Source: Trichosporon coremiiforme
Taxonomy: Eukaryota; Basidiomycota; Tremellomycetes; Trichosporonales; Trichosporonaceae
Direction of reading: 5' to 3'
Assembly (NCBI GenBank): GCA_039545355.1
Contig: BCJJ01000075.1
Span: 1 to 31,337, forward strand
Length of the DNA stretch: 31,337 bases
Shown: piece after piece, positions 18,300-28,900 of the stretch
Layout of the letters: every line of letters starts with the position of its first letter
Position numbering within the stretch: the first letter of the stretch is position 1
Position numbers and translations under genes: made by a program
Notes under the pieces: generated by a model
Database searches by the model: none
Told to the model about the DNA's origin: nothing
The model's input: only the letters and a program-made list of their open reading frames with translations

Positions 18300-19922
18300 C
18301 TAAGCTACAATCTCGCTCCTCCGGACATACGTCCTGGCCCGCGTCGGCGTAGCAGCTCCAGCAGGCAGGCTGTCGCGCTTACTCTTGCTGCTCCTCAGGC
18401 TCGCCGTCCTGCGCTTCAGGTCCGCAGCATAGGCAGCAGCATAGCTCTGAGCCGTGGTGCCCTTGGACGCCGTCGGGTTGGGTGCATCATACAGCGACTC
18501 ATCGCTAAAGTCGCTGACACTCGCCGTGTCCTCAGGCGGTGGGGCGTATGCCCTCCCGGGAACGTACTTCTGCTGCACCTGTTGCTGGGCCTGAGGCTGG
18601 GACTGCAATTGCTGGACGTATGACCTCGACGGTTGGGCATGCGAGTCGTGGGTCGGCGTACCGAATGTCGAACGGGTACGGTTACTGGAGCCGCTGCCTC
18701 CGCTGTGCGCCGAGCAGCGCTTGTACGCCGCGTCAACGTCGACGGCCTGTTGCCCGTTGACGCTGTTCCAGCCACCGTTGTAGCTGTCGTGTCCCTCACT
18801 AGGCGAATGGACGTGCCGCGAGCTCGCAGTGGGGGAGGTCGGCGACGAAGGAGTAGCAACACGGTCGGCACTGATGTGCGCGTATTTGGTGCCAGTACGA
18901 CCGGTCGTGACGTGGGCGTACTTAGCCCCTGTCACTCCGGTCGTGGTGGGGACGGCGGGCTCCCACTGCGAAGGAGGGGAGGTGGGCCGGCTCCCGAACT
19001 CGTTGTACGAGGGCGTGTCGGCGCGCCCGTACTGAGGACTAACGGAGCGCTGCGCAGGTGACGGCGCGTACTGCGGCGAGAGAGGGCGGACGGCGTCGTA
19101 ACGCGCCTGCTCCCCTGAGCGACGGCTGTTGCTCGCCGCAATAGCGGCCAGGCTTCCGTGGCTGGGCTCGCGGGCGTGACTGATCGCCTGTGAAGCGGCG
19201 GATGGCGAGGTGGAGTGAGCCGAGAAGGCGCCAGAGTGACGCTGCTCCGGACTTCGGTATGGGCCAGAGGGCTTCCAGGCGCTGTTATCCGTGCCACGAG
19301 TGTCGGTGCTCATCGTGCTCTTCTTGGAGCGGGTGGAGTTGGAGCGGGCAGGAGTCTCCTCGGAGACCAGGCGGGAAACCTGTGTCTTCGGGTTGGGGTC
19401 CACGAGGACCAACGCCTCAGTCTCCGCCTTCTTCGGAACCGGCGCAGGCTTGGGCGAGGCATGCGGGTGAGGCTGGTCCGGCTTAGCCATAGCGACAGCG
19501 TACGCGTTGTTCTGGCTCGGAACGTAGGCCGTCTGCGCAGCGAAACGGTCGTACGTCATCACCTCGACAGGCGCGCCATGGCTGTGGTCGCTGCTGCTGA
19601 ACGTGCCCGAGACGGGTGAGACGGGGCTCTGTCCACCTGTCATGCGTTGCCGCTCGGTCGAGGTCGATACTCGCCCCTTCCGGGCGTAGGCGGTCGAGGC
19701 GGGCTGCGAGTGCGACGTCGTGTACGCCTGCTCCATCATCGGCTGCTGTTTGCTGGAGCGCTTCGACCGCTTGCCCTTGGAGCCTTTGCGGCGCACCCAA
19801 GACTTAAGCTTGAGGTAGACATTGTCGATGACTGTCAGGAAAGCGTCGAGCCATTTGAGCAGGACGCCGAGAGGTCCGCCGACGTTCGGCGGTGTGCGGG
19901 GATCAGGCTGGTAGTCGGACAT
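18300..19922 (-). CDS. Serine-rich protein of unknown function (540 aa)
   Basis: Not recognised. It is a single exon. The N-terminus has one hydrophobic to amphipathic helix (about residues 15-43, GGPLGVLLKWLDAFLTVIDN and onward) followed at once by a strong basic cluster (RRKGSKGKRSKRSSK). That arrangement fits binding to the inner face of a membrane. The rest is low-complexity Ser/Thr/Pro/Gln text with many possible phosphorylation sites. A 13-residue unit is repeated around 326-352 (GVTGAKYAHVTTG then GRTGTKYAHISAD). A Gln-rich stretch (QLQSQPQAQQQVQQKYV) and a short acidic DFSDESLYD precede a basic end (ARTYVRRSEIVA). The start is the only good ATG, preceded by TTCTCGACAGCG. Its codon usage matches the neighbours, so I believe it is real. 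Confidence 0.75.
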   Translation of the reverse strand: MSDYQPDPRTPPNVGGPLGVLLKWLDAFLTVIDNVYLKLKSWVRRKGSKGKRSKRSSKQQPMMEQAYTTSHSQPASTAYARKGRVSTSTERQRMTGGQSPVSPVSGTFSSSDHSHGAPVEVMTYDRFAAQTAYVPSQNNAYAVAMAKPDQPHPHASPKPAPVPKKAETEALVLVDPNPKTQVSRLVSEETPARSNSTRSKKSTMSTDTRGTDNSAWKPSGPYRSPEQRHSGAFSAHSTSPSAASQAISHAREPSHGSLAAIAASNSRRSGEQARYDAVRPLSPQYAPSPAQRSVSPQYGRADTPSYNEFGSRPTSPPSQWEPAVPTTTGVTGAKYAHVTTGRTGTKYAHISADRVATPSSPTSPTASSRHVHSPSEGHDSYNGGWNSVNGQQAVDVDAAYKRCSAHSGGSGSSNRTRSTFGTPTHDSHAQPSRSYVQQLQSQPQAQQQVQQKYVPGRAYAPPPEDTASVSDFSDESLYDAPNPTASKGTTAQSYAAAYAADLKRRTASLRSSKSKRDSLPAGAATPTRARTYVRRSEIVA

Positions 19923-21474
19923 CGCTGTCGAGAAAAATGAAAGGGTGTCAACAGTGTGGGGGGTTGTGCGTCGGCAGCGAAGTCGTGGGCGATAACGTTC
20001 GGTGTGGGGTTCAAATGTCTAGTGGGCGCGATGTGGGTGGTGAAAGGTAAATGAGGGTCCAGTAACGATGGGACGGAGGTGATCAAGAAGAGGTGAGGGA
20101 AGTAGAACAGAAAGGAAACAGTCTCAGCCTTTTGATCGTGCATGTCTATGTATTCTATCTTTTGCGTCGATGGAGCCGATGTCGACCCTTGGGCCTGAGC
20201 ACGAAGGAACGTCGCTTATTTCATCATGTCGGTGTCACCCGCGGATAAGAGGAGAGTGACGGAGTGACAAGATGACGTTTGGTGGGGGGCATGACTAAAT
20301 GACCGAGATACGTCTGTCCTCTGCTCCTGCTCCCTCCGTGTGCGACCGTATGCCCGGTGGCCCTGCACCCAGCCCGGTGGCGAAAGTTTTCCTGGCGCCA
20401 TAAGGGACCCGCTGAATGGCCGATCCTCACCGCGCTCCACCCCCGGCCCCCGGCCTCGGCGCAATCGCCCGGGCCGCGCAAGCACCGACATCATGCCGAT
20501 GCTTCTGCGCAAGGACGACATGAGCACAATGCACTGCTTTGGGCGAACCAGCGCGTGCATGTTTCGTGCGTCCAACGTGCAAGCAAGAGTGCGCAGGCGT
20601 ATGCGCAGTTGCACATTGGCTCTGTCACAGCGCACCGATTGACCGAGCTTGGCGCTCGTGCTGATAGGTGCAAGGGCTAGCGATGTCGGAAAAGCAAGCA
20701 GCAACTGGCCAAGGATGTCAGGTTTGCTATCAGGCGCCACGATCGGTGCATGTGGGCAAGCCAGCGGCAGGCAGATGGGGAACCAATGATGAGCCCGGGC
20801 ACGGCCGAGGTCCGCTTTAGCCACCACTCGCAGCCGCTCACCACTCGGGCTCTAAGAAGGCACGCGCCGTGCCTGACCCAGGTCGTTGCTCTGTCGGGCT
20901 CACCGTTGCACCAACTGATGCACACTGTTGGCTGCTCGGTGTCTGGGGATCTGGGGAACCCACCCCACCCGGCATTGGCTTCCGAGTCTGGGGAGCCGCT
21001 CCTGCAGGTCGACATGTGAGTTTGCGGAGGTGGGCGTAACCAAGTCATCGATTGCGGGGTCGTACGTCCCTCGCGGCAGCTCGCCGAAGTGATATCCGGT
21101 GCGGCGGCTCGGCACGTTCACCTTACTCGGTTGGGCTGTGGAAAGGAGCCGGAAGCCTTTGCAGCCCGGGCTCATATCTCGCTCCAGTGCCTGTCTTAGG
21201 AGGAGGGCCATGCTTTCCTCTGTGCCACATCTAGATCCGCTGTGTTCAATTGTACGGCAGGGTGCCAGCGGGGCCTATCGGGAGAGGAGGCGGCGTTCGG
21301 GCCATTGTGCGCCATTGTAGGACTTGTCGGTCGTTGCGGTGCGTACCTCCCGGGCGCTCAGCGACAGCGCTAGAAGCTGGGTCTCATGCGAGGCGTCGCG
21401 AGCGACCGGTGTCGTGAGGAGCGAGTCGTGCGGCGACCTGGGATTTTGTCGCGGGCTTGACACATGCGCACGTA
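19923..21474. other. Intergenic, upstream of the 540-aa gene
   Basis: About 1.55 kb holding the promoter of the minus-strand 540-aa gene (left) and the 3' flank of the LRR-like gene (right). The longest frame (about 200 codons, minus, 20216-20827) has no domain and poor coding style. I see no RNA gene or repeat family. Confidence 0.5.
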
Positions 21475-22784
21475 TCAATAAACGATGCGGTCGAGGAAGC
21501 GGACGGCGTCTCCATCCCGTATCCGGTTGCCCCGCGGCTCTGCACCTTGCAGGGCGAGGGTCTGAAGGGACGGGAAGCACTCTCTGCGAGCAAGAACATG
21601 GGCTTGATCAGTGAGGGAAGAGCGCGACAAGTCGAGTGTCTGAAGTCAGCTTCTGAGAGTTTCACTCTGTCAGTCACTGGACCCACCTTCAGCAGTATGA
21701 GGCGCTTGCCAAGGGCGACGAGACCGTGGGCGGCCCAGGTAAGATCTTCCTCATTCCGTCTCTCCTGTCCGGCGGTACCGGAGTCCCTACTCGTTCCGAT
21801 AAGTTTGTAGCGGGGCAGACCCGAATAGACGCCCCTCAGTCCCAGCGCTCTAAGGCCAGATGGTAACACCAATCTCGATAGGTCCGGTACTAGGCAGAAG
21901 GCGAGGTTCACGGACGTCAAGGCGCTCAGATCAAGCGTCCTGAGCATACGCCCTGGCGCTGGGTGAGTCGGAATGCAGAGTGAGGTGACGGTCGTGCCAT
22001 CGTCGAAGTCCCAGTCTTCCTCGCCCTCCTCTCCCGCAGCATTCGCATCCTCCTCAAAATGGCCTGGTGGCTCAGGCTTATGGGTCAGGATCACCCGTAC
22101 CTGGTCGTCCGCGAGGCGGCCTCGCGCCACTTCCAGGACCCGTTCCCGCATATGTGGTTCCAGCTGGAGCACGGCGGGTAGGACAATATCGGATATTCGC
22201 TCTCCCTCTACCACTGTGCCGTCCCGGAGGAGGGCGACAGTGAGGTCGCAGCAGATCGTCGCCAGGCTCGGTGCACCGCGGCGGGGGGCTGTCCCTTCGT
22301 GAGGATCCTTCAGAAAGTCTACTGCGTCCACAACCTCGGAATCAGTCGGTTGCGGTGCATCCACAGCCGCTGTTGGCGACGTCTCCGGCCGTTTCCACCA
22401 AGACTTGGGCGGTGCAGGGCCCGCCACACGTCGGCGCTCTGCATTGTGCTCCTCTCGTTCACGCCGGAGGAGTTCGGCTCTGGTGTCAGCCCCGCCTTGG
22501 GATCATAACAGCTTTACATCCAGGTGATGGGAGATCTGGGTGTGTCACGCGGCGGGAGACAGTCCGAGTGCTGGAAAAAGGCGCACTCACGGATGAATGT
22601 CGGGCTCCTGTACTCGCAGAGGAGCTATGGCCTGCTGAGCCCTCGAGCTTGCGAGCAGCTCCGCCACTGTCAGTTCCCGCCGTTGTTCGCGGTGAGTCAC
22701 GCTGCCGAGGAGATGCTTGAAGCTCGGCGCATGCTTGGGCATGGTTTGTTGACGGTTCGTCGAGGTGCTCAACGTCATCTGCAT
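21475..22784 (-). CDS. LRR-like protein, three exons (383 aa), function unknown
   Basis: Exons are 22784-22591, 22479-21687 and 21639-21475, 1152 nt including the stop, all in frame. Intron 1 (GTGAGT...CTGACACCAG, 111 nt) joins EPDIH to P-AELLRREREEHNAERRR. Intron 2 (GTGGGT...CTGACTTCAG, 47 nt) joins ILLK to TLDLSRSSLTD, completing a leucine-rich repeat. The first exon reads HREQRRELTVAELLASSRAQ, followed by the Glu/Arg helix and then AGPAPPKSWW. After this come an acidic segment (EEGEEDWDFDD) and LRR-like strands (LRTLDLSALTSVNL, LRALGLRGVYSG, LQTLALQGAEPRG). It may be an adaptor or F-box-like protein, but no F-box is clear. The start is the first ATG; a second in-frame ATG 14 codons later (ACCATGCCC) has good context. 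It is divergent from the helicase. Confidence 0.78.
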
Positions 22785-22926
22785 AGTGTGTGCTCTTCAG
22801 TGGCGAGGATGGAAGGCAGGGTGGAGGTGGAGGCCGAGCGGGACCAAATATTTCGACTATGGAGGACGCCGAGACGGACCAAGATTTGTTTTGGCTCGCG
22901 AACGAACCGTCACCGCCGTCATCGAC
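22785..22926. promoter_or_regulatory. Divergent promoter shared by the LRR-like gene and the DEAH helicase
   Basis: Only 142 bp separate the two assigned start codons, so both genes must use this segment. No TATA box is evident. The plus strand is G/A-rich on the left and C/A-rich on the right. Confidence 0.6.
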
Positions 22927-25308
22927 ATGTCGAAACAGGTCAACTTCCACAGCGACAGCGAGGACGAGGGACCCTCGAAGCGACCAAGGGTTGCTGAGAA
23001 GGTCGACGACTCTGCACCCAAGGACAAGAAGAGCAAGAAAAAGAACAAGAAGAAGCAGGGGAAGGGCACGGGAGCACCCGTCGACCTCGCCGCGCAGGCT
23101 GCTGAGCTGCTCAAGACCCGCCAGTCGCTGCCGTTCTACCAGGATCGAGTCAACATTCTCGACGCCATTCTCTCCAATGACACCACTGTCGTGGTCGGTG
23201 AGACGGGATGTGGAAAGTCGACGCAGCTTGGCCAGCTGCTCCGCCGCGAGCCCCGGGCACTCGAGTACTTCAACGGCAAGCACAAGGGAAATGACGGGGA
23301 ACCCAGCACCCGCGCTCCGAGTATTGCGATCACGCAACCGAGACGACTGCCGTGTATCTCGCTCGCGACTCGTGTTGCGGCAGAGATGGGGGTCGAGGTC
23401 GGAAAGGAGGTGGGATACGCTGTGCGTTTCGAGGACTGCTCCAGCTTCGAGACCAAGGTCCGCTTCTTGACTGAGGGAGTGCTCATGCGTGAGCTCGCCA
23501 ATGCCGACGGACGAGACGACAAGAAGAGGTCCAAGGAGGAGGAGGAGGAGGAGCCCAAGGGGGAAGGAAAGGCGAACGGCAAGAAGTCGAAGAAGTTGGA
23601 AACCCTCAACGGAGGAGAGCCCGCGACCGGGGAAGGCGACAAGCTGAACCTGCTCGAGCGGTACGATGTCGTAGTTATTGACGAGGCGCACGAGCGTACC
23701 CTGAACACCGACTTCCTTCTTGGCTCGCTGAAGAAGATTCAACGCATCCGAGCAGAGCGCGCTGCCGCTGGTAAGGGACGGCCACTGAAGCTCGTGATCA
23801 TGAGTGCTACTCTCGACCCAGCCAAGTTCACCAATTTCTTCGACCACTGCCCCTCTCTCCACGTCCCGGGACGGATGTACGACGTCGACACCCAGAACGT
23901 CGCGACGCCAGTCGACGACTACATCGAGTCCGCTTCCGACGCCGTCATTGCGATTCACACGCGGAAACCAGCTCCGGTCGGCGAGGTGCTCATCTTCATG
24001 CCCGGAAGTGACGAGATCGAGAACACGGTGGCGCTGCTGCGACGAAAAGCTGCAGACCTTGGACCAGACGCGGATCAACTGCAGGTGCTACCGCTGTATT
24101 CGTCTCTGCCCCCGTCGGCGCAGGCGAAGATCTTCGCCCCTCTGCCGCCGAAGACCCGCCGTATTGTCGTCGCGACCAACGTCGCCGAGACCTCGCTCAC
24201 GATTCCGGGCATCGCATTCGTCATCGACTCGGGCTTCAAGAAGGAGAAGGAGTACATCTACCGTGCCTCTGGTGCCATCGAGCATCTGCGCAAGCAGTCG
24301 ATCTCGCAAGCCTCCGCTAACCAGCGCAAGGGCCGTGCCGGTCGTGAGATGCCCGGCGAGTGCCTCCGCCTCTACACCAAGGACTTCTACAAGAAGATGA
24401 AGGTGTTCGACACGCCCGAGATCCAGCGGTGCAACCTCTCGAGCGCGATTCTGAGTCTGATCGCAATGAACCAAAACCCCTTCGAGTTCGAGTACATCGA
24501 CGCTCCGGGCCGGGACAGTATCGTCGCTGCGTTCCGCTCGCTTGCGGGCCTTGGTGCGATCGCGAGCCCGACCGAGATCACGCCCCTCGGCCGCGAGATG
24601 CTCAAGTACCCCCTCGACCCGGAACATGGGCGCATCCTCCTCGCCGGATTCGAGTTCGGGTGCAGCGCCGAGATCATCGACATCCTGTCTCTGATCGTCA
24701 GCGGACCCGTGTTCGTCGAGCGCGGCAGCGACGGGAAGGAGAGCGCGGCGCAGGCGCGGCAGAAGTTCATCGCGCGCGATGGCGACCACCTGACGGGCAT
24801 GAATGTGCTTCGCGCGTACTTGGCGCTGAAGGAGCAGCGTGCTGAAGAGCTCGCTGACGGCGAGGCGAGCAAGAAGGAGGAGAAGGGCCTGGCGTCGTGG
24901 TGCCGCGACAACGCGGTCAACAGCAAGACCCTAGCCGCCGCGTGCAAGGTGCGCGCGCAGCTGCGCCAACTCGCCGTTCGGCACGGGCAGACGATCACCT
25001 CTTGCCACTCCGAGCTGGCGCCGATCTCGCACGCTCTCTTGCAGGGCTTGTTCATGAACACGGCCGTGATCCAGGCCGACGGGACATACAAGCAGACCGT
25101 GGGCAGTTTGCAGGTCAAGATCCACCCGAGCAGCGTGCTCGCGGGCAAGAAGGTGCCCGCCATCCTGTACGATGAGCTCACGATCACGAGTGCCATCTAT
25201 GCGCGCAATGTCTCTGCCTTCGAGCAGGGATGGCTCGCCGAGGTGCCCTGGTTCCAGAAGGCGGCTGGCGGCAGCGTCGCGCGCCCCGTTGAGCGCAAGC
25301 AGGTGTAA
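22927..25308 (+). CDS. DEAH-box RNA helicase (DHR2/DHX33-like)
   Basis: An ATP-driven RNA helicase of 793 residues, one exon. The N-terminus is acidic then Lys-rich (DKKSKKKNKKKQGKG, about 33-47), a likely nucleolar signal. Core motifs: I GETGCGKST (91-99), Ia TQPRR (136-140), II DEAH (252-255), III SAT (293-295), V NVAETSLTIPG (418-428), VI QRKGRAGR (466-473). The winged-helix/ratchet region and the OB-fold end (HPSSVLAGKKVPAILYDEL) follow. About 45 charged residues (191-240, with a run of six Glu) are inserted just before motif II. Size and 'SLPFYQ' entry suggest the Dhr2-type small-subunit rRNA-processing helicase, but assignment among DEAH paralogues is uncertain. The ATG at 22927 is chosen because the open frame upstream has no ATG and would overlap the neighbouring gene. 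Confidence 0.9.
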   Translation: MSKQVNFHSDSEDEGPSKRPRVAEKVDDSAPKDKKSKKKNKKKQGKGTGAPVDLAAQAAELLKTRQSLPFYQDRVNILDAILSNDTTVVVGETGCGKSTQLGQLLRREPRALEYFNGKHKGNDGEPSTRAPSIAITQPRRLPCISLATRVAAEMGVEVGKEVGYAVRFEDCSSFETKVRFLTEGVLMRELANADGRDDKKRSKEEEEEEPKGEGKANGKKSKKLETLNGGEPATGEGDKLNLLERYDVVVIDEAHERTLNTDFLLGSLKKIQRIRAERAAAGKGRPLKLVIMSATLDPAKFTNFFDHCPSLHVPGRMYDVDTQNVATPVDDYIESASDAVIAIHTRKPAPVGEVLIFMPGSDEIENTVALLRRKAADLGPDADQLQVLPLYSSLPPSAQAKIFAPLPPKTRRIVVATNVAETSLTIPGIAFVIDSGFKKEKEYIYRASGAIEHLRKQSISQASANQRKGRAGREMPGECLRLYTKDFYKKMKVFDTPEIQRCNLSSAILSLIAMNQNPFEFEYIDAPGRDSIVAAFRSLAGLGAIASPTEITPLGREMLKYPLDPEHGRILLAGFEFGCSAEIIDILSLIVSGPVFVERGSDGKESAAQARQKFIARDGDHLTGMNVLRAYLALKEQRAEELADGEASKKEEKGLASWCRDNAVNSKTLAAACKVRAQLRQLAVRHGQTITSCHSELAPISHALLQGLFMNTAVIQADGTYKQTVGSLQVKIHPSSVLAGKKVPAILYDELTITSAIYARNVSAFEQGWLAEVPWFQKAAGGSVARPVERKQV

Positions 25309-25918
25309 ACTGGGCGGCAGCCTCGGCATCGGCTCCGATCCGATCACTGGGTCCTTTCCTGCATTCCGGAGTGACGGATCACGCGGCGCTCACGCGTTCA
25401 TTGAGGTCCGTTCACGGGCCGAGGACACTCTCGGCATCCTCTCACCTTCATAGATGACTAGACTGTGTATGTACCATTACCACCGTGCGGCGGGGGCTGT
25501 CAAACGTGCATGTGCATTGGCGAGAGCAGCTGATGATGGCGGCGTGACGAGCGAAGCTTAGGTTGCGCAGCGTTGGAGGGTGGGATTAAGAGACGGCGAG
25601 GGAGCCGATACGCGGGTGGAATGCCGGGGATGCCGGGACGGACCGTGTGGGACACCGGCGGACTAGTGGGTCATGTGAACGTCACTGTGACGCGGCTGTG
25701 ACCGATGGTCCTACATCCTCACCACACCTCACCTCGACACGACGACCGTCAGCATCTGTGTCTTGGCTTTTTGCATCTACCTCATTGTCTGTCGGTATAC
25801 ATCAGACGGACAGAACCCTCCCATCCACACCGACACACACTCTTTTGCCACCCCGCATAGCTACCCCGCCCCCGCATCACCGCTAGTCGTTCCGAGGTAG
25901 TTGCCGGACCCAGCCACC
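25309..25918. other. Promoter region of AMS1
   Basis: Intergenic between two plus-strand genes. The last 120 bp before the AMS1 start are C/A-rich (CACACCGACACACAC, CCACCCCGC). No clear TATA box or other gene is seen. Confidence 0.5.
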
Positions 25919-28900
25919 ATGAGTGCTGCCAAGGACAAGGACGCCTACCCCCGTCTCAACCGCGATGCTCGTGAGTCCAACATTGTCGGCGTCGGAGTCG
26001 GAGCAGCGCATTGCGAACAACCGCATCGGACGCTGCTCGGAGCTGTCCATTACCTACTCTTGAGCTACTAACACCCAGGCTACAAGCATCTCGAGGACAT
26101 CCACGGGCACCTGGACCAGTTCATCGGTGGCCATTTCTCGGACGTCAACCTCTCTGCGCTGCTGTATGCGCACAGGCTCGATGACAAGAAGCACGTCACG
26201 ATCGAGTCCTGGTCCGCCCCCGGGCTGAGCAAGCCGCTCTTCGCCGAGGCCGTCAAGCAGAAGTACAAGCCCGCGCACAAGGGCGAGATGTTCGGTCCTT
26301 CCTGGGTGAGTCACTTCGCGGCGGTCACACATCCAAGCGATCTCTGTATGGTGGATGCATGTCTGTCGTCCTCCGGTTGTTCTAGACAGCGAAGCTCCTG
26401 GTGCTTCTTGGCACGAGCCGATCAGTCCCAGACCAGCCGGTGGCAACTACCAAGTGAACTAGATAGCTGACAAGCAGTCCAACCACTGGTTCAAGATCAC
26501 CGTTCGCATCCCCAAGGAGTTTGAGAAGTATGAGCGCGTCCAGCTCGAGTTCGACATGTCTGGCGAGGCCATGGTGTTCGACACCGAGGGCAATGTCTAC
26601 CAAGGTATGTGGATGCCCAGGGTCGGTGATCACCGCCCGACCCGCGTCCCTGTGACGTAGCTGGCTGCGACGTCCTCGCCCTCGCGACGCACCGCAAACG
26701 TGCTTTCACCGTTGCTGCATGCAACCGAGAACCGCTGCGGTCACCGCGATTGCCTTCCCGGGGCAGCGTGCAACATCTGGGGTGGCCGCATGCATATGGC
26801 AGTGACTCCAGCTGCAATGTATCGACCCAAAGCTAACATGCAGGCTTGACTGGTGCTCACGAGGTTGACCGTCGCGTCGACTTCATCATCCCCGAGAAGG
26901 ACCGCAAGGCCGGTATCGGCCACTACATCATCGAGGCGAGCTGCAACCGCATGTTCGGCCAGAACAATGAGGCGCCTCCGGACGTGAGCTTCTACCCTCA
27001 TCATCTGGAGCTGACATTCAGCCGAACAAGTACTACAAGCTCGAGAGCTGTGACCTCGTCGTGCCTAACATGGAGGCTTGGCGTCTGATGTGGGACTTCT
27101 ACTCGATCCAGCAGATCTACCACAACTTCCCGTGGGACTCGACCATGCGCAACCGCGCCAAGTACATTGCGAACGAGATCATGAACGTGTTCCGCGAGGG
27201 CGACCTGTCCTCGGTCGATGAAGCTCGTAAGACCGCTGAGGACGTGCTCGGCGAGCACTGGGAGAAGATCTGCGAGGAGGAGTCGAAGAATGCTGGCAAA
27301 CAGAAGGGTACGCTTTGGGCTGTCGGTCACTGCCACATCGACACTGCCTGGCTGTGGCCCTTCTCGGTCACGCAGCAGAAGTCGGCGCGCTCGTGGTCGA
27401 CCCAGTGCGACCTCATGGACCGCTACCCAGAGCACCGCTTCAGTGCGACGCAGGCGCAGCAGTTCAAGTGGCTGGAGCAGCAGTACCCGACTCTGTTCAC
27501 GCGTATCCTGAAGAAGGTCAAGGAGGGTCGCTTCCAGCCTCTCGGCTCGACCTGGGTCGAGATGGACACGAACCTGCCTTCGGGTGAGGCGCTTGCGCGC
27601 CAGTTCCTGCATGGCCAGCGCTACTACGAGAGCCGCTTCGGAAAGCGCTCCAACGTCTTCGTGCTTCCGGATACGTTCGGCTATTCGTCGCAGCTGCCGC
27701 AGATCTCGCGCCTGTCCGGCTCGCCCAACTTCTTCACGCAGAAGCTGTCGTGGAACCGCGACAACCAGTTCCCGCACACGACCTTCAACTGGGTCGGTAT
27801 CGACGGCTCGCAGGTGCTCGCGCACATGACCCCGGTCAACAACTACAACTCGAACTGCAACATTGACGAGCTCCGCCGCGGCATGACGAACCACAAGCAG
27901 CTCGAGGTGTCGGAGAACGCCCTCCTGCTCTTCGGTAACGGTGACGGTGGCGGTGGCCCCACCGAGCCGCACCTGCAGCGTCTCCGCCGTGGCCGTGCCG
28001 CGGGCAAGAAGCGCGAGGCTGGTGGACAGATGCCGCTCGTCAAGATGGGCGGCTCGTTTGACGAGTTCTACGAGGCTATCCGCGAGGAGACCAAGAACGG
28101 CGCGACGCTGCCCGTGTGGCAGGGTGAGCTGTACCTCGAGATCCACCGTGCGACGTACACCTCTCACGGCTCGATCAAGAAGGGCAACCGCAAGAGCGAG
28201 ATCCTGATGCGCGAGGCCGAGTACCACGCCTCCATGGCGTCTCTCTTCAACGACGACTACAAGTATCCGAAGGCGGAGCTGGATGCGGCGTGGGAGGACC
28301 TGCTGCTGTGTCAGTTCCACGACGTGCTTCCGGGTTCGGCGATCCACATGGTCTACGACGACGCGGAGAAGATCTACGCCAAGCTGCACAAGCGCGTCAC
28401 CAAGATCATCAAGGATGCGCAGGACGCGCTCCTCTCGGGCACCGTCGAGCTGGTTCCCAACCCCGCTGCTGCTCCGCCCAAGCCTGTGCTGACGGCCGTC
28501 AACACCCTGCCCGGGTGGGAACGCCGTGAGGTCGTCAAGGTGCCTCTCAAGGAGCACTCGTGCGTGCGCAGCCACGCGGCCCAGCTGTCCAAGGACGGCA
28601 AGAACGCGTACGTGCTTTTCGAGACGCAGCCGGAGCAGCTCGTCGCGACGCCCAACGGGCTGTACGCGCACTCGGGCCAGGCGTTCGCAAAGCAGGACGG
28701 CGACGTTTTCACGCTCGGCAACGACAATGTCGTCTTCACGATCGGAGACGGGCGCATCACGTCGATCAAGGACGTTGCGCTCGACCGCGAGCTGCTCGGT
28801 CAGGGCCAGACGGCCGGCTTTGTCGTCTTCGACGACCACCCCAACTACTGGGACGCCTGGGACGTGGATTCGTTCTACGTCGAGAAGCGCCGCGACCTCA

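Noticed and set aside
20216..20827. 203-codon minus-strand frame
   Set aside because: Low coding quality and no recognisable motif; several other frames of similar size overlap it.
21652..21686. Alternative acceptor CTCTCAG for the last LRR-like intron
   Set aside because: It gives a reading frame that soon stops and breaks the LRR pattern. The downstream CTGACTTCAG acceptor gives TLDLSRSSLTD and fits the local branch-point rule.
22427..22427. Start of the LRR-like protein here
   Set aside because: The codon is GTG, and the frame upstream still reads as good coding sequence (AELLRREREEHNAERRR) that joins an ATG-bearing exon by a canonical intron.
22765..22926. Longer N-terminus of the helicase from a GTG at 22765
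   Set aside because: It has no ATG and overlaps the first exon of the divergent gene. MSKQVNFHSD at 22927 is a normal start.
22486..24078. 530-codon minus-strand frame across the helicase and the shared promoter
   Set aside because: The part over the helicase is antisense to conserved helicase motifs. The part at 22591-22784 is the wrong frame of the LRR-like first exon.
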